From Streptomyces albospinus (lineage in GTDB: Bacteria; Actinomycetota; Actinomycetes; Streptomycetales; Streptomycetaceae): a stretch of 64,000 nucleotides of DNA. The notes below the pieces were generated by a model. That model did not search any database. It worked only from the letters and a program-made list of their open reading frames with translations, and was not told the DNA's origin. Below, piece by piece: positions 24,732-32,620 of the stretch (positions within the stretch are counted from its first letter, which is position 1; every line of letters starts with the position of its first letter). The stretch is taken from assembly GCF_014648695.1 (NCBI RefSeq), contig NZ_BMRP01000001.1, positions 36,837 through 100,836 on the forward strand, given 5' to 3'. Made by a program: the position numbers and the translations under genes.

Positions 24732-24889
24732 GCTCCGGACACCTCTCCTGCCCGAAGTGCCAGTCGGCCGGCATCCGCTTGACCGTCCGAGAGTGGGGCG
24801 TCTGTGAGAACTGCCAGCACGGCGGCATGTGGAGCGAATTCATGACCTGCGACTGCTGGGGCTACGACTGCCCCGACATCACCAACTGA
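24728..24889 (+). CDS. 53-residue zinc-ribbon protein
   Basis: A very small gene whose ATG overlaps the preceding stop. It encodes LSCPKCQSAGIRL and GVCENCQHGGMW, two CxxC knuckles, then CDCWGYDCPD. All eight cysteines are within 53 residues, so it probably binds one or two zinc ions. It ends ten bases before the next ATG. Translational coupling on both sides supports a real gene. Confidence 0.65.
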   Translation: MSSGHLSCPKCQSAGIRLTVREWGVCENCQHGGMWSEFMTCDCWGYDCPDITN

Positions 24890-24898
24890 GAGGGACAC

Positions 24899-25225
24899 AT
24901 GCGCAACCACACCGAGACCGTAACCCTGTCTGACGGCGCCACCCTGCGCGTCCGTACCGAACGCGGCCCCATGGGCGACGTGATGCTCCACGAGGAGAAC
25001 GGCAACAACGGGAACGGCGGCGGCAGGATCTACTGGCGCACCTCCCGCCTCTACCTGATGTTCGGAGACAAGGCCATGCCGATGGAGAACCCTCGCTTCG
25101 AGAACGCGGACACGATCGCCGAGGCCGCCGAGATGGCCCTCGCCTTCTTCGTCGAGTGCGCCGAGAACTGCATCCAGCACGCCAAGGCCGAGGGCATCCC
25201 GGTCGAGCACTGCTACACAGCTTGA
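24899..25225 (+). CDS. Small early protein, function unknown
   Basis: A 108-residue protein starting MRNHTETVTLSDGATLRVRT after GAGAGGGACAC. It has a beta-rich N-terminal half with a Gly/Asn-rich loop (ENGNNGNGGGR) and a helical C-terminal half (AEAAEMALAFFVECAENCI). No family was recognised. It ends directly before motif copy 10. Confidence 0.65.
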   Translation: MRNHTETVTLSDGATLRVRTERGPMGDVMLHEENGNNGNGGGRIYWRTSRLYLMFGDKAMPMENPRFENADTIAEAAEMALAFFVECAENCIQHAKAEGIPVEHCYTA

Positions 25226-25239
25226 TGTAAACCTGTGAC
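25226..25239 (+). promoter_or_regulatory. Recurrent prophage motif, copy 10
   Basis: TGTAAACCTGTGAC begins one base after a stop codon and lies 20 bases before the start of the HTH-kinase fusion. No hairpin intervenes here. Confidence 0.75.
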
Positions 25240-25258
25240 TTTGAGAGGAGAACGACAC

Positions 25259-26128
25259 GTGACGAACCCCCAGCAGCAGAGGTACGACGACTTCGCGCAG
25301 TGGGTCATCCAAGCCAGCGCGAGAGCCGGGTTCAGAGTGGACATCCGGCGGTCGGGCGCGTTGCAGCGCCTCGCCGGGGCAGTCGGTACGGCCCAGTCCA
25401 CGGTGCACCGCGTGCTCACCGGACAGCGCGTTCCGGCTCATCGCTTTTGGCCGGCATGGGCGGCTGCCCTCCAGGTCGACTACGCGGACTTCGAGCGGCG
25501 GGCGCAACGCGCACTGTGCGGCGAGGCCGGGCCACGGCTGATCGCTCTCGGCGGTGTCGACAGGGAACTCCGAGCCCCGCGGCTCATCGGCTTGTCCGGT
25601 CCTGCCCGGTGCGGCAAGGACACGCTCGCCGAAGCATTCGTCGAGGCCGGATGGGCGCGCCGCGCCTTCGCCGACAAGGTCAAGGACTTCCTCTACGGCC
25701 TCGACCCCTGGCTCCCGGACGATGAGGTCAACGGGTCTTTCCCGCTGGCCGAGGAGGTGGACCGGTACGGCTGGGATCGGGTGAAGGACGAACACCCCGT
25801 CGTTCGGGAGTATCTCCAGCGCTGCGGCACAGACGCCGGCCGCCAAGTGCTCGGCGAAACCGTCTGGGTGGATGCCCTGTTCCGCGACTTCGGGTCGTGG
25901 GGCCCGACCGTCATCAGCGATGTGCGGTTCCCGAATGAAGCCCAGGCCATCAAGGATCGCGGCGGCCTCGTCGTCAAGATCCATCGGCCGAAGCAGGTGT
26001 TGATCGACGGAGCTGATCACATCAGCGAGAACGCGCTCAAAGGCTGGGACTTCGACGCGATCGTGATCAATAGCGGCACCGTCGAGGACCTGCGGAAGTC
26101 CGCGGAATGCCTTCGGCGACCGCTGTAA
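25259..26128 (+). CDS. HTH domain fused to deoxynucleoside monophosphate kinase
   Basis: A 289-residue two-domain protein. The GTG start follows GAGAGGAGAA. Residues about 30-75 (LQRLAGAVGTAQSTVHRVL) form an XRE-like helix-turn-helix with the expected turn and recognition helix. From about 108, LIGLSGPARCGKDTLAEAF is the P-loop of phage dNMP kinases, with the typical GKDT. RDFGSWGPTVISDVRFPNEA and VDALFRDF fit the same fold. dNMP kinases raise dNTP supply for phage DNA synthesis. A DNA-binding head on such an enzyme is unusual and suggests a self-regulating or dual-role protein. No fusion junction artefact is visible: it is one continuous frame. Confidence 0.8.
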   Translation: MTNPQQQRYDDFAQWVIQASARAGFRVDIRRSGALQRLAGAVGTAQSTVHRVLTGQRVPAHRFWPAWAAALQVDYADFERRAQRALCGEAGPRLIALGGVDRELRAPRLIGLSGPARCGKDTLAEAFVEAGWARRAFADKVKDFLYGLDPWLPDDEVNGSFPLAEEVDRYGWDRVKDEHPVVREYLQRCGTDAGRQVLGETVWVDALFRDFGSWGPTVISDVRFPNEAQAIKDRGGLVVKIHRPKQVLIDGADHISENALKGWDFDAIVINSGTVEDLRKSAECLRRPL

Positions 26129-26156
26129 ACCTGTGACTGATGTGTTAACGTGTAGC
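26124..26156 (+). promoter_or_regulatory. Recurrent prophage motif, copy 11, plus degenerate copy
   Basis: TGTAAACCTGTGAC (26124-26137) overlaps the stop codon of the kinase gene. TGTTAACGTGTAGC (26143-26156) follows 19 bases later, a variant of copies 6 and 8. This is the only place with two tandem copies. Confidence 0.7.
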
Positions 26157-26176
26157 AAGAACGGAAGGGGAGACCA

Positions 26177-26416
26177 TTGAGTCAGAACGACGCGATAGCC
26201 GAGGTACGGAGCATCGTCGACGACATCGAAGCCTTGTATGCCGGCCAGGAAGCCGAGCTGGACCGGCTCCGCGACGAGGACGGCGACGTACCGAGCGAGA
26301 ACCTCTACGAGTGGGACCGCCTCCGGTACGACGTCCACGGAGAGCAGGACGCCGACATGCTCGGAGAGGTCCGCCGTCGCCTGCGCGGGCTGATTGAGTC
26401 CCAGGCGGCTGCGTGA
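26177..26416 (+). CDS. Small acidic helical protein
   Basis: A 79-residue acidic coiled-coil-like protein. The start is TTG after GGGGAGACCA. The sequence (SIVDDIEALYAGQEAELDRL) is helical throughout. The next gene's GTG overlaps its stop by four bases. No family was recognised. Confidence 0.6.
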   Translation: MSQNDAIAEVRSIVDDIEALYAGQEAELDRLRDEDGDVPSENLYEWDRLRYDVHGEQDADMLGEVRRRLRGLIESQAAA

Positions 26417-26844
26417 GGATCACTCCCCGCAAGGAGGAGGTCGCCGCTGTGGTGGCGCTCTTGGAGGACGACACCTTCGATAGCGCCACCCACCTGGCCA
26501 AGGCCGTCATCAAGGAGGTCGGCGAAATCCTCCAGATGCGGGACTGGATTGCTCTAGTCCACACCTGGAGCGATGGAACCCGCGGCCTCAACTTTGCCCC
26601 CTTCGCGAGTGAGGCCGAGGCGAAGACCTTCGCCTCGAAGATGGCCTTCGGCGGCACGGGGCGGCTGGTGAAGCTCAACTCACCGGGAGCGATGCTCGCC
26701 AACACGGATGGCAAGAAGGGGTGGAAGGGCTACTGCTTCCACCCTGAATGCGGCCACGCGCCCTTCACCCACTCCATCGCCAGCGCCGCGCGAGGCGCCT
26801 GCCACATCCCTACCTGTCCCTGCACCAAATTCCAGTCCGCGTAG
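26413..26844 (+). CDS. Early protein with C-terminal Cys/His cluster
   Basis: A 143-residue protein coupled to the preceding gene (GTGA). The middle HTWSDGTRGLNFAPFASEAE looks like a small alpha-beta domain. The C-terminus holds YCFHPECGHAPFTHS and CHIPTCPC, six cysteines with histidines, a probable zinc site. Similar proteins occur near the integrase end of actinophages, but I cannot name a family. Confidence 0.65.
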   Translation: MRITPRKEEVAAVVALLEDDTFDSATHLAKAVIKEVGEILQMRDWIALVHTWSDGTRGLNFAPFASEAEAKTFASKMAFGGTGRLVKLNSPGAMLANTDGKKGWKGYCFHPECGHAPFTHSIASAARGACHIPTCPCTKFQSA

Positions 26845-26863
26845 AACAGAAAGCCCCACCAGC

Positions 26864-27094
26864 ATGAAGCCCGTCGAGTGGCAGACCTGCGAGTGCAGCT
26901 CGAAGCGAGGCTTCGCAGACCGACGTTCCGCCGAGAAAGCGCTCGGCAGAGCACAGGCGAAGCGAGACCGATCCGCAGAGCGCCAAAGGGTTCGCCGAGG
27001 AATCGCCCGCGAGCACCGCATCTACCGATGCGATCACGAGATGTACCACCTGACCAAGCAGAGCCGACGCGACTACCTAGGAGCCGCCGCATGA
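26864..27094 (+). CDS. Small basic zinc-binding-like protein
   Basis: A 76-residue very basic protein. TCECSSKRGF at the N-terminus and YRCDHEMYHLTK at the C-terminus bracket an Arg/Lys/Glu helix (AQAKRDRSAERQRVRRGIAR). The paired Cys and Cys/His ends probably hold one zinc. Proteins with a final YRC..C...H pattern are common in Streptomyces phages. The next gene's ATG overlaps the stop. Confidence 0.65.
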   Translation: MKPVEWQTCECSSKRGFADRRSAEKALGRAQAKRDRSAERQRVRRGIAREHRIYRCDHEMYHLTKQSRRDYLGAAA

Positions 27095-27363
27095 AGCCCA
27101 GACAGAAAGCCCTCGACAACGGCTGGGGCTGGGTCCTCGGCGTCAGCGGCCAGGAATGCCGCGTCTACTCGAAGCCCAAGGCGGATGCGGACGAGCTCCT
27201 CAAGCAGCTCGCCGAGCAGCTCGGCGTGAGTGACCCGGCCCAGACGCCGGCCAAGGTCCGCGAGATCCAGCAGGACAGGAAGCGGGCCCTCGCGTCGGCG
27301 GCAACGGCGTGGGCGACGGTGCACAACCTCACCCGTCCCGAATCCGGTGAGGCGGCGGCTTGA
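27091..27363 (+). CDS. Small early protein, function unknown
   Basis: A 90-residue helical protein with a short beta N-terminus (ALDNGWGWVLGVSGQECRVY) and a charged helix. The ATG overlaps the preceding stop, and the TTG of the excisionase overlaps its own stop, so it is in a tightly coupled set. No family was recognised. Confidence 0.6.
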   Translation: MKPRQKALDNGWGWVLGVSGQECRVYSKPKADADELLKQLAEQLGVSDPAQTPAKVREIQQDRKRALASAATAWATVHNLTRPESGEAAA

Positions 27364-27542
27364 CGCAGGGCGGGAGTAACCGGCTTCTGACGCCGGAAGA
27401 GGTGGCCGACTGGCTGAAGGTCAGCGAGATCACCGTCAAGAACAAGTACCGGACGTGGGGGTTGAAGGCCCAGAAGGTCGGCCGCCTCCTGCGATTCCGC
27501 GAGCGCGACATCGTCGCCTACCTCGAAGACAACTACGGGTAA
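27360..27542 (+). CDS. xis: Excisionase-like HTH protein
   Basis: A 60-residue MerR/Xis-type DNA-binding protein: RLLTPEEVADWLKVSEITVK, then GRLLRFRERDIVAYLEDNYG. This winged-helix signature is typical of excisionases and recombination directionality factors beside Streptomyces integrases. It lies 35 bases before the integrase. A close paralog is found at 41914-42096 in front of the second integrase. Confidence 0.85.
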   Translation: MTQGGSNRLLTPEEVADWLKVSEITVKNKYRTWGLKAQKVGRLLRFRERDIVAYLEDNYG

Positions 27543-27577
27543 CGGCACAGCCCTGCCCCGGCAAGAGAGAGGGGCCC

Positions 27578-28837
27578 ATGGCTACCGTTTTTCAGAGGTG
27601 CAAGACCGACAAGAGAAGCCCGCTCTACCCCTGCGAAGGCGTGCGCTGCGGCCACGACTGGACCGTCAGGTACAGGGAGCCGGGCGGGCGCACGGCTCGG
27701 CAGCGTGAAGAGTCCTTCACCAAGAAGACGGCGGCGGACAACTTCGCCAACAAGATCGAGAACGACAAGAGCGTAGGGACGTACATCGACCCTAACGCGG
27801 GGAAGATCACCGTCCGGGCCTACGTGGAGGACTGGCTAAGTCGCCGCGTGATCGGGGACTCGACGTACTCGAACTACCGCGGATTCATCGACAAGCACCT
27901 GATACCCCGGCTTGGCCGCAAGACGATGGCCGGGGTCGCGAAGCGGGACATCGAGCACTTCAAGGCGGCCATCAGCAAGGAGCTCGCCGCCAGCACGGTG
28001 TACGACCGTATGAAGATGGTCAAGCACGTCTTCTGGTCGGCCAAGGAAGAGAAGGTCATCCAGGAGGACCCGACCAAGGAGGTGAAGAACGCCCCCGGCA
28101 GCCATGCGGTCGACGAGGACGAGATTCCCACCCTCCCTGAGGTCCGTCTCCTTCACGAGCACATGTCTCCGCAGTACAAGCTGACCGTCTGGCTCCAGGC
28201 CGGGGCCGGGCTGCGGGTCAGCGAGGCCCTCGCCTTCCACACCGGGTGCCTCCGCGACGACGTGATTCGTGTGCGCTGGCAGATCAGCTCGAAGGCCCAT
28301 CGGGAGGACTGCAAGACCCGCCTCGTGCCGCTCAAGCACCGCGAAGAAGGCGAGTATCGCGACGTGCCAGCCGCGCCGTTCGTCTGCGACGAGATCGACG
28401 CCCACGTAGAGCAGTGGGAACCGATCCCGCTCACCTTCCAGAACGCGGCGGGGAAGGCGCGACAGGTCGAGGTGTACTTCGCGCCCCGCGAGCGCGGGAA
28501 GGGCGTCATGCCCACCGCCAACACCTACACCTACCACTTCAAGAAGGCGTGCAGGCTGGCCGGGCTCGTGGACGCCGAGGGGAAGCCGAAGTACCACCCG
28601 CACTCGCTTCGCCACTTCTTCACCTCGACCGCGCTGGCGGCCGGCATCCCGATCCACGAGGTCTCCCGCTGGCTCGGCCACAAGTCGATCAAGACCACCG
28701 TCGACATTTACGGCCACCTCGTCCCCGAGGCGTGGGACCGCTGCCGTGCCATCATGCAGAAGGCCATAGGGCCGGTGCCCGTCGAGGTCCCGAGCGAGGC
28801 CCTGGAGGAGTCGTCCGAGTATGGCCCTGCGGCCTGA
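27578..28837 (+). CDS. int: Tyrosine recombinase (prophage integrase)
   Basis: A 419-residue integrase. The ATG follows GAGAGGGG and gives MATVFQRCKTDKR, the same start as the paralog at 42133. The N-terminal arm-binding domain has a Cys pair (YPCEGVRCGHDW); the SAM-like core-binding domain runs about 75-170. The catalytic residues are the Arg in AGAGLRVSEAL, the HxxR in HPHSLRHFF, the His in RWLGHKSIK, and the Tyr in TVDIYGHL. Being the last gene of the prophage, its att site should lie within a few hundred bases to the right. Confidence 0.95.
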   Translation: MATVFQRCKTDKRSPLYPCEGVRCGHDWTVRYREPGGRTARQREESFTKKTAADNFANKIENDKSVGTYIDPNAGKITVRAYVEDWLSRRVIGDSTYSNYRGFIDKHLIPRLGRKTMAGVAKRDIEHFKAAISKELAASTVYDRMKMVKHVFWSAKEEKVIQEDPTKEVKNAPGSHAVDEDEIPTLPEVRLLHEHMSPQYKLTVWLQAGAGLRVSEALAFHTGCLRDDVIRVRWQISSKAHREDCKTRLVPLKHREEGEYRDVPAAPFVCDEIDAHVEQWEPIPLTFQNAAGKARQVEVYFAPRERGKGVMPTANTYTYHFKKACRLAGLVDAEGKPKYHPHSLRHFFTSTALAAGIPIHEVSRWLGHKSIKTTVDIYGHLVPEAWDRCRAIMQKAIGPVPVEVPSEALEESSEYGPAA

Positions 28838-28955
28838 GCCGGATTGTCACTCCTGCGCACAGTCCTGACGCATTCGGGTGACCTTCGTTGATGCGCACTC
28901 TCTGACGGGCAGACATCGATGGGATCAAGGTCGTGCCGAAGTGAAGGAGTGAGAC

Positions 28956-29276
28956 GTGGTAGGCATCCCGGGGGAGCACGAAGTTCTGGTCGAGGAGTTG
29001 CAGCAGGGGATCCAGCAGGCAGTCCCTTGGGAGCACTTGGAGATCACGCCGGAGACGCTGAAGGCTCACGAAGGACAGGTGAGCGGGTTCCTTCGCGAAC
29101 AGTGGGAGCAGGGAGCGCTCAAGGGCAGCGCTGCTCAGGAGGCGTTCTCCGTCCAATGTGATCAGAAGAATAATCCGGCTGCTGCTCGGGCCGGCGTCGT
29201 GCGGACCGATATCGGCATCGCTCCGACGCGCCCTAGTGAGTTCGTGTTCTTCACCATCAAACAGACCACTGCGTGA
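28956..29276 (+). CDS. Standalone tail-sheath C-terminal domain
   Basis: A 106-residue protein with a good ribosome binding site (GAAGGAG, six bases before a GTG). GFLREQWEQGALKGSAAQEA, FSVQCDQKNNP and IGIAPTRPSEFVFFTIKQ match the conserved C-terminal domain of contractile tail and injection-system sheaths, which interlinks subunits. A full sheath would be several times longer. It lies 118 bases past the integrase. It could be a gene end cut off by integration, or a standalone modulator of a sheath. The match is from pattern recognition only. Confidence 0.6.
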   Translation: MVGIPGEHEVLVEELQQGIQQAVPWEHLEITPETLKAHEGQVSGFLREQWEQGALKGSAAQEAFSVQCDQKNNPAAARAGVVRTDIGIAPTRPSEFVFFTIKQTTA

Positions 29277-29307
29277 GGCCGCAGGTGGCGCCCCCGACTC
29301 TGGGGCG

Positions 29308-29614
29308 TGCTGGATCCCTCACTACCGTGCTGGATCTGTGCTGGATGCGATCTTCGTAGAGTGCGTTTCCGCAGGTGACAGCTCTGCACTCGACGTTCCG
29401 GTTCAACGTTTGACGCGTGACATAGCATCGATGTAGCGATCTGGCAAACATGCAGGTCAGGTGGGGCCGGCCCTAGATGGGGTCGGCCCCGTTGTCGTGC
29501 CGGGTGCTGGATCCGTGCTGGATGGCCTGACGTATCGTCAGTTGTCATCATCCCTGTTCATCCGTACCGTTGCTGGATCGGGGCTGGATGTGGCTGACGG
29601 TTTGCCGGCTGGAT
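29308..29614 (+). repeat. Array of CTGGAT repeats, many as 11-bp pairs
   Basis: CTGGAT (usually TGCTGGAT) occurs at 29310, 29330, 29341, 29507, 29518, 29573, 29584 and 29609. Three pairs are spaced by exactly 11 bases, one helical turn. The array lies just beyond the integrase and is a candidate set of integrase arm-type sites or iterons. It includes 85-bp repeat copy A. Confidence 0.7.
29330..29414 (+). repeat. 85-bp repeat, copy A
   Basis: An element conserved without gaps at three places. It comprises a CTGGAT pair (11 bp apart), GCAGGT(G/C)AC 30 bases after the second CTGGAT, then CGAC(G/A)TTCCGGTTCAACGT. A terminator-like hairpin (GGGGCCG near 29463, CGGCCCC near 29484) follows. On the minus strand it could also encode LNRNV...AVTC.N...IQ..SS. 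Confidence 0.8.
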
Positions 29615-29714
29615 CGCGGTCCTTCCGAATACGGATTCCGTCGTGGACGGGGCGCTGTGGGGTGGTTGGGGCTTGAGCGGGGAGCGGTGGCGCCGTCGCC
29701 TCCATGTGCTCCAC

Positions 29715-29942
29715 TCACGGCTGCGTCCACTCGCCGCGGCGGCGGATAACCGCGATCGATGAGACTGCGGACAGAGGTACGGTGCGGTTGCGTTCCCCAT
29801 CCGCACCGCCGCCATAGAGAGGACGCAGCGTCCATGCGGCCGTCGGTCGGCCTTTGCCGGCGATGTCGTGGACAATCCACTTGGAGTCGCCGGACTCGGC
29901 GTAGAGCACCAGATCACCCACACCAGGCAGCCGATCATCCAC
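29715..29942 (-). CDS. Small conserved Streptomyces protein
   Basis: A 75-residue beta-rich protein. Its GTG start overlaps the end of the ATP-binding gene by eight bases. GVGDLVLYAESGDSKWIVHD and RTVPLSAVSSIAVI suggest an SH3-like barrel. It forms the third gene of a leftward mini-operon with the ATPase. Such trios are common in Streptomyces, beside XRE regulators. Function is unknown. Confidence 0.55.
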   Translation of the reverse strand: MDDRLPGVGDLVLYAESGDSKWIVHDIAGKGRPTAAWTLRPLYGGGADGERNRTVPLSAVSSIAVIRRRGEWTQP

Positions 29943-30342
29943 AGGGCACCTCCAGCTCAGCCCACATCCGTTTTCCGCCGAGCACCCGGTCGGCGCCCCA
30001 GCAGGCAGCGAACGCGTCGACAATCAGCAGGCCGCGGCCGTGTTCGTCGTCATCATCGGGCGCCTGTGCGTGGGGCCGGACGGGGGAGCTGTCGGTCACC
30101 ACCAGGCGCACGCGGGTCGCGGTGATCCGTGTCACGGACACCCCCACGGCGGCCGTGTCGGTATGGGCCACGGCGTTGTTCATCAGCTCTGACACGACGC
30201 TTTCGGCGGCCTGGACGATCGAATCCAAGCCCCAGGAGGACAAGGCTTGCGCCACCTCGTGGCGGGCGCGGGGCACCGCCTCTTCGCGGGCCGGACAGCG
30301 CTCCTGGTACCGGGGCGGCCCGAGCACCGTCATCATCGTCAT
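29935..30342 (-). CDS. RsbW-like ATP-binding protein
   Basis: A 135-residue GHKL ATPase of the anti-sigma/serine kinase type. The N box is VVSELMNNAVAHTDTAAVG, the G1 box follows the acidic loop (DSSPVRPHAQAPDDDDEHG), and the G2 box is HGRGLLIVDAFAACWG. Such proteins in Streptomyces control sigma factors or partner with XRE regulators and DUF397 proteins. It overlaps a small upstream gene by four bases (ATGA). Its divergent neighbour is an XRE/TPR regulator, a very common pairing. Confidence 0.85.
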   Translation of the reverse strand: MTMMTVLGPPRYQERCPAREEAVPRARHEVAQALSSWGLDSIVQAAESVVSELMNNAVAHTDTAAVGVSVTRITATRVRLVVTDSSPVRPHAQAPDDDDEHGRGLLIVDAFAACWGADRVLGGKRMWAELEVPCG

Positions 30343-30518
30343 CGGCTACCTCCCAGCTCGGTGCAGATGGCCAGCCCCTCGGCAGCCCAGCGGCCAAGAT
30401 CACCGTGGACCTGGGCGAACGTGTGGGCCCGGACGCCTATCGGTCCGGGTTGCATGGCGGCCAGCGCCGTGCTCCTAGTCGTGCTCGTGCTGTGGCGCTC
30501 TTGGAGTTGTGTAGTCAT
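30339..30518 (-). CDS. 59-residue protein upstream of the ATPase
   Basis: A small gene: MTTQLQERHSTSTTRSTALA, then RAHTFAQVHGDLGRWAAEGL, ending AICTELGGSR. Its stop overlaps the ATPase start (ATGA). It lies divergent to the XRE/TPR regulator. It is likely a helical partner of the ATPase operon. No family was recognised; conservation in Streptomyces is expected but not tested. Confidence 0.5.
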   Translation of the reverse strand: MTTQLQERHSTSTTRSTALAAMQPGPIGVRAHTFAQVHGDLGRWAAEGLAICTELGGSR

Positions 30519-30694
30519 GACGCGGCCTCTGATCGCGGGTCAGGAGATCCCCGTCCATTCCACCCAGGGGGCGAATGCTTGGACGGGGCCATGCACATCA
30601 CCTAACGGCACAACGGAGTAAGCCGGTTAGGGCGTTCACGCGCCTATCCAGCGCGCTCCCGTAGGGCGATTTGGCGACCCGTTTACCTTGCTGA

Positions 30695-32008
30695 ATGGCA
30701 CGCCGAAGCTACGGTGCATGGATGGACACTCCGCGAAATCTCGTGCTTGCGGCGTGGATGGACGAGCACGGATATAGCGCCAACGCGCTGGCTGACGCGG
30801 TGAATACAGCCATCGGTGACCTCACCGGAAAGGTCGGCGGCCTGGACGGCTCATCGGTCCGGGACTGGAAGGCCGGACGTGTCCGATGGCCAAAATCCGT
30901 GACCCGGGCCGCTTTGAAGAAAGTCACCGGACTTCCCGCCATCGCCTTAGGCTTCGTGCCTCGCAGGCGCACCCCGCCCAGCGCCACGGCGCCACCGCAG
31001 GAGGATCTCGACATGCACCGTCGCACCGTCCTTGCCGGAGTCTCGGCTGCCATCGCGGCGGCAGCAGCTCCGCCTGCCGCTGCGATGTCCCGCATCGGTA
31101 CCAGCGACGTCGAACGGCTGCAACGCCGGTTCGCTGAGATCATCGCCAGCGACCACCGCCACGGCGGCCGGCTCACCATCGAGCACAAGGCGGCCGCCCT
31201 GGCGGATGAGGCCCTGGCCCTGCAGAACTCCGGCAGCGCGAGCCAACGGGTACGCGGGCAGCTCTACGGCTGCGCGGCATCATTCCGGTCCTCTGCTATG
31301 TGGGCCGCGATCGACGGGCGCCGGTTCGATGAAGCGATCGCGCATATGCGTGAAGCTCAGGCCCTCGCCGAGATGGCAGCCGATCCCGCGATCAAGTTCC
31401 GAATCTGGTCACACGCCGGCACGCTGTACCGGCACATGGATTGCCCTGCCGCAGCGCTCGCTGCCAATGACGTCGCCCGCGGGCTGAACATCAACCGCCG
31501 AGACCCCCTGTTCGCCTCCCTCGGCCTGGCACGACAGGCCGCCATCCACGGAGCCGCAGGAGACCGCGCCGCCACCCACCGCGCCATCGCCCAGGCCCAA
31601 GCCGCCATCGACCGCGCTGACACCGACGCGTACCGGCCCGTGTGGCTGACCGCCTTCTACGACCAAGCGGAATTGGACTCTCTTGCCCTCTCCGCCTACC
31701 TTGCGCTCGGCGAGTGGGAGACCGCGGAAGCCCACGGGCACCGCTGCCTGACGGCCCTTCGCCCCCACATGCACCGCTCAAAGGCCATCGCCACAGCACG
31801 TGTTGCCCGCGCACAACTCGAACAGCGCGAGGCAAGCACGGCCGTGCGGACCGCCATGGCAGTTCCCGCCGATGCGGCTACCCGGCACCCCCGTGTCGCC
31901 CGCATGCTGCGCAAGTTCGGCATCACCATGCACACCGTCGCGCCGGGCAGCGCAGCCGCCCGCATCTGGGACGAGTACGCTCACGACACCTGGAAGGCCA
32001 CCGCATGA
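30695..32008 (+). CDS. XRE-like/TPR transcriptional regulator
   Basis: A 437-residue protein; an ATG at residue 10 is a likely alternative start. The first 75 residues (AAWMDEHGYSANALADAVN and SVRDWKAGRVRWPK) form a divergent helix-turn-helix. Next comes MHRRTVLAGVSAAIAAAAA (about 108-126), which looks like a twin-arginine-type or membrane segment but may be part of the fold. From about 150 there are helical TPR repeats. Regulators of this architecture (for example the NsdA group) act in development or antibiotic control in Streptomyces. It overlaps the downstream GNAT gene by four bases. Confidence 0.8.
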   Translation: MARRSYGAWMDTPRNLVLAAWMDEHGYSANALADAVNTAIGDLTGKVGGLDGSSVRDWKAGRVRWPKSVTRAALKKVTGLPAIALGFVPRRRTPPSATAPPQEDLDMHRRTVLAGVSAAIAAAAAPPAAAMSRIGTSDVERLQRRFAEIIASDHRHGGRLTIEHKAAALADEALALQNSGSASQRVRGQLYGCAASFRSSAMWAAIDGRRFDEAIAHMREAQALAEMAADPAIKFRIWSHAGTLYRHMDCPAAALAANDVARGLNINRRDPLFASLGLARQAAIHGAAGDRAATHRAIAQAQAAIDRADTDAYRPVWLTAFYDQAELDSLALSAYLALGEWETAEAHGHRCLTALRPHMHRSKAIATARVARAQLEQREASTAVRTAMAVPADAATRHPRVARMLRKFGITMHTVAPGSAAARIWDEYAHDTWKATA

Positions 32009-32544
32009 CCACCTCAACCACCAGTGAACTACGCCACTTCGGCACCCTCGCCCCCGCCCGAGAACATCTGATCCAGGTCTATGCCGACGTCCGCGCCGAC
32101 CTGCTGCACCTGCCGAACTACGCTGTCAGCGCCTTCACCGAACGGCTCGACCGGCATGGCGCCGAACCCGGCTTCGCGGCGGTACTCGCCTACGAGCAGG
32201 GCGAGCCCATCGGATACGCCTACGCCAACACCATCACCAGCAGCGACCGGTGGTGGAAGCGCATCACCCCAGCGCCCGCCGACGAGTACACGGCCCCAGG
32301 GGCCGTGGCGCTCAAGGAAATCGGCGTCCGCGTGCCATGGCGGGGCACCGGTACCGCCCGACGCATCCACGACGCGCTTCTCACCGAACGAACCGAGCCC
32401 CACGTCACGCTCATGGTCAACCCGACGGCCGGCGACGGGAAAGTACACCGCCTGTACGAGAAATGGGGATACCGGGACATCGGCCACAGCCAGCCGTCCC
32501 CTGAGTCCCCCGTGCTGGCTGCGATGATCCGCGCCACCCACTGA
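32005..32544 (+). CDS. GNAT family N-acetyltransferase
   Basis: A 179-residue acetyltransferase. Its ATG overlaps the regulator's stop. ALKEIGVRVPWRGTGTARRI is the acetyl-CoA binding motif A (R/Q-x-x-G-x-G/A), and VHRLYEKWGYRDIGHSQPSP is the C-terminal beta-hairpin region. The substrate is unknown. Coupling with the XRE/TPR regulator suggests shared control. Confidence 0.85.
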   Translation: MTTSTTSELRHFGTLAPAREHLIQVYADVRADLLHLPNYAVSAFTERLDRHGAEPGFAAVLAYEQGEPIGYAYANTITSSDRWWKRITPAPADEYTAPGAVALKEIGVRVPWRGTGTARRIHDALLTERTEPHVTLMVNPTAGDGKVHRLYEKWGYRDIGHSQPSPESPVLAAMIRATH

Positions 32545-32620
32545 ACTGGAAGACGCCATGGCGGCCTGTGCCCACACCCCGACTGCGAATGTCTTTGCCC
32601 CCATGGCAGGCGCTCCGAGG

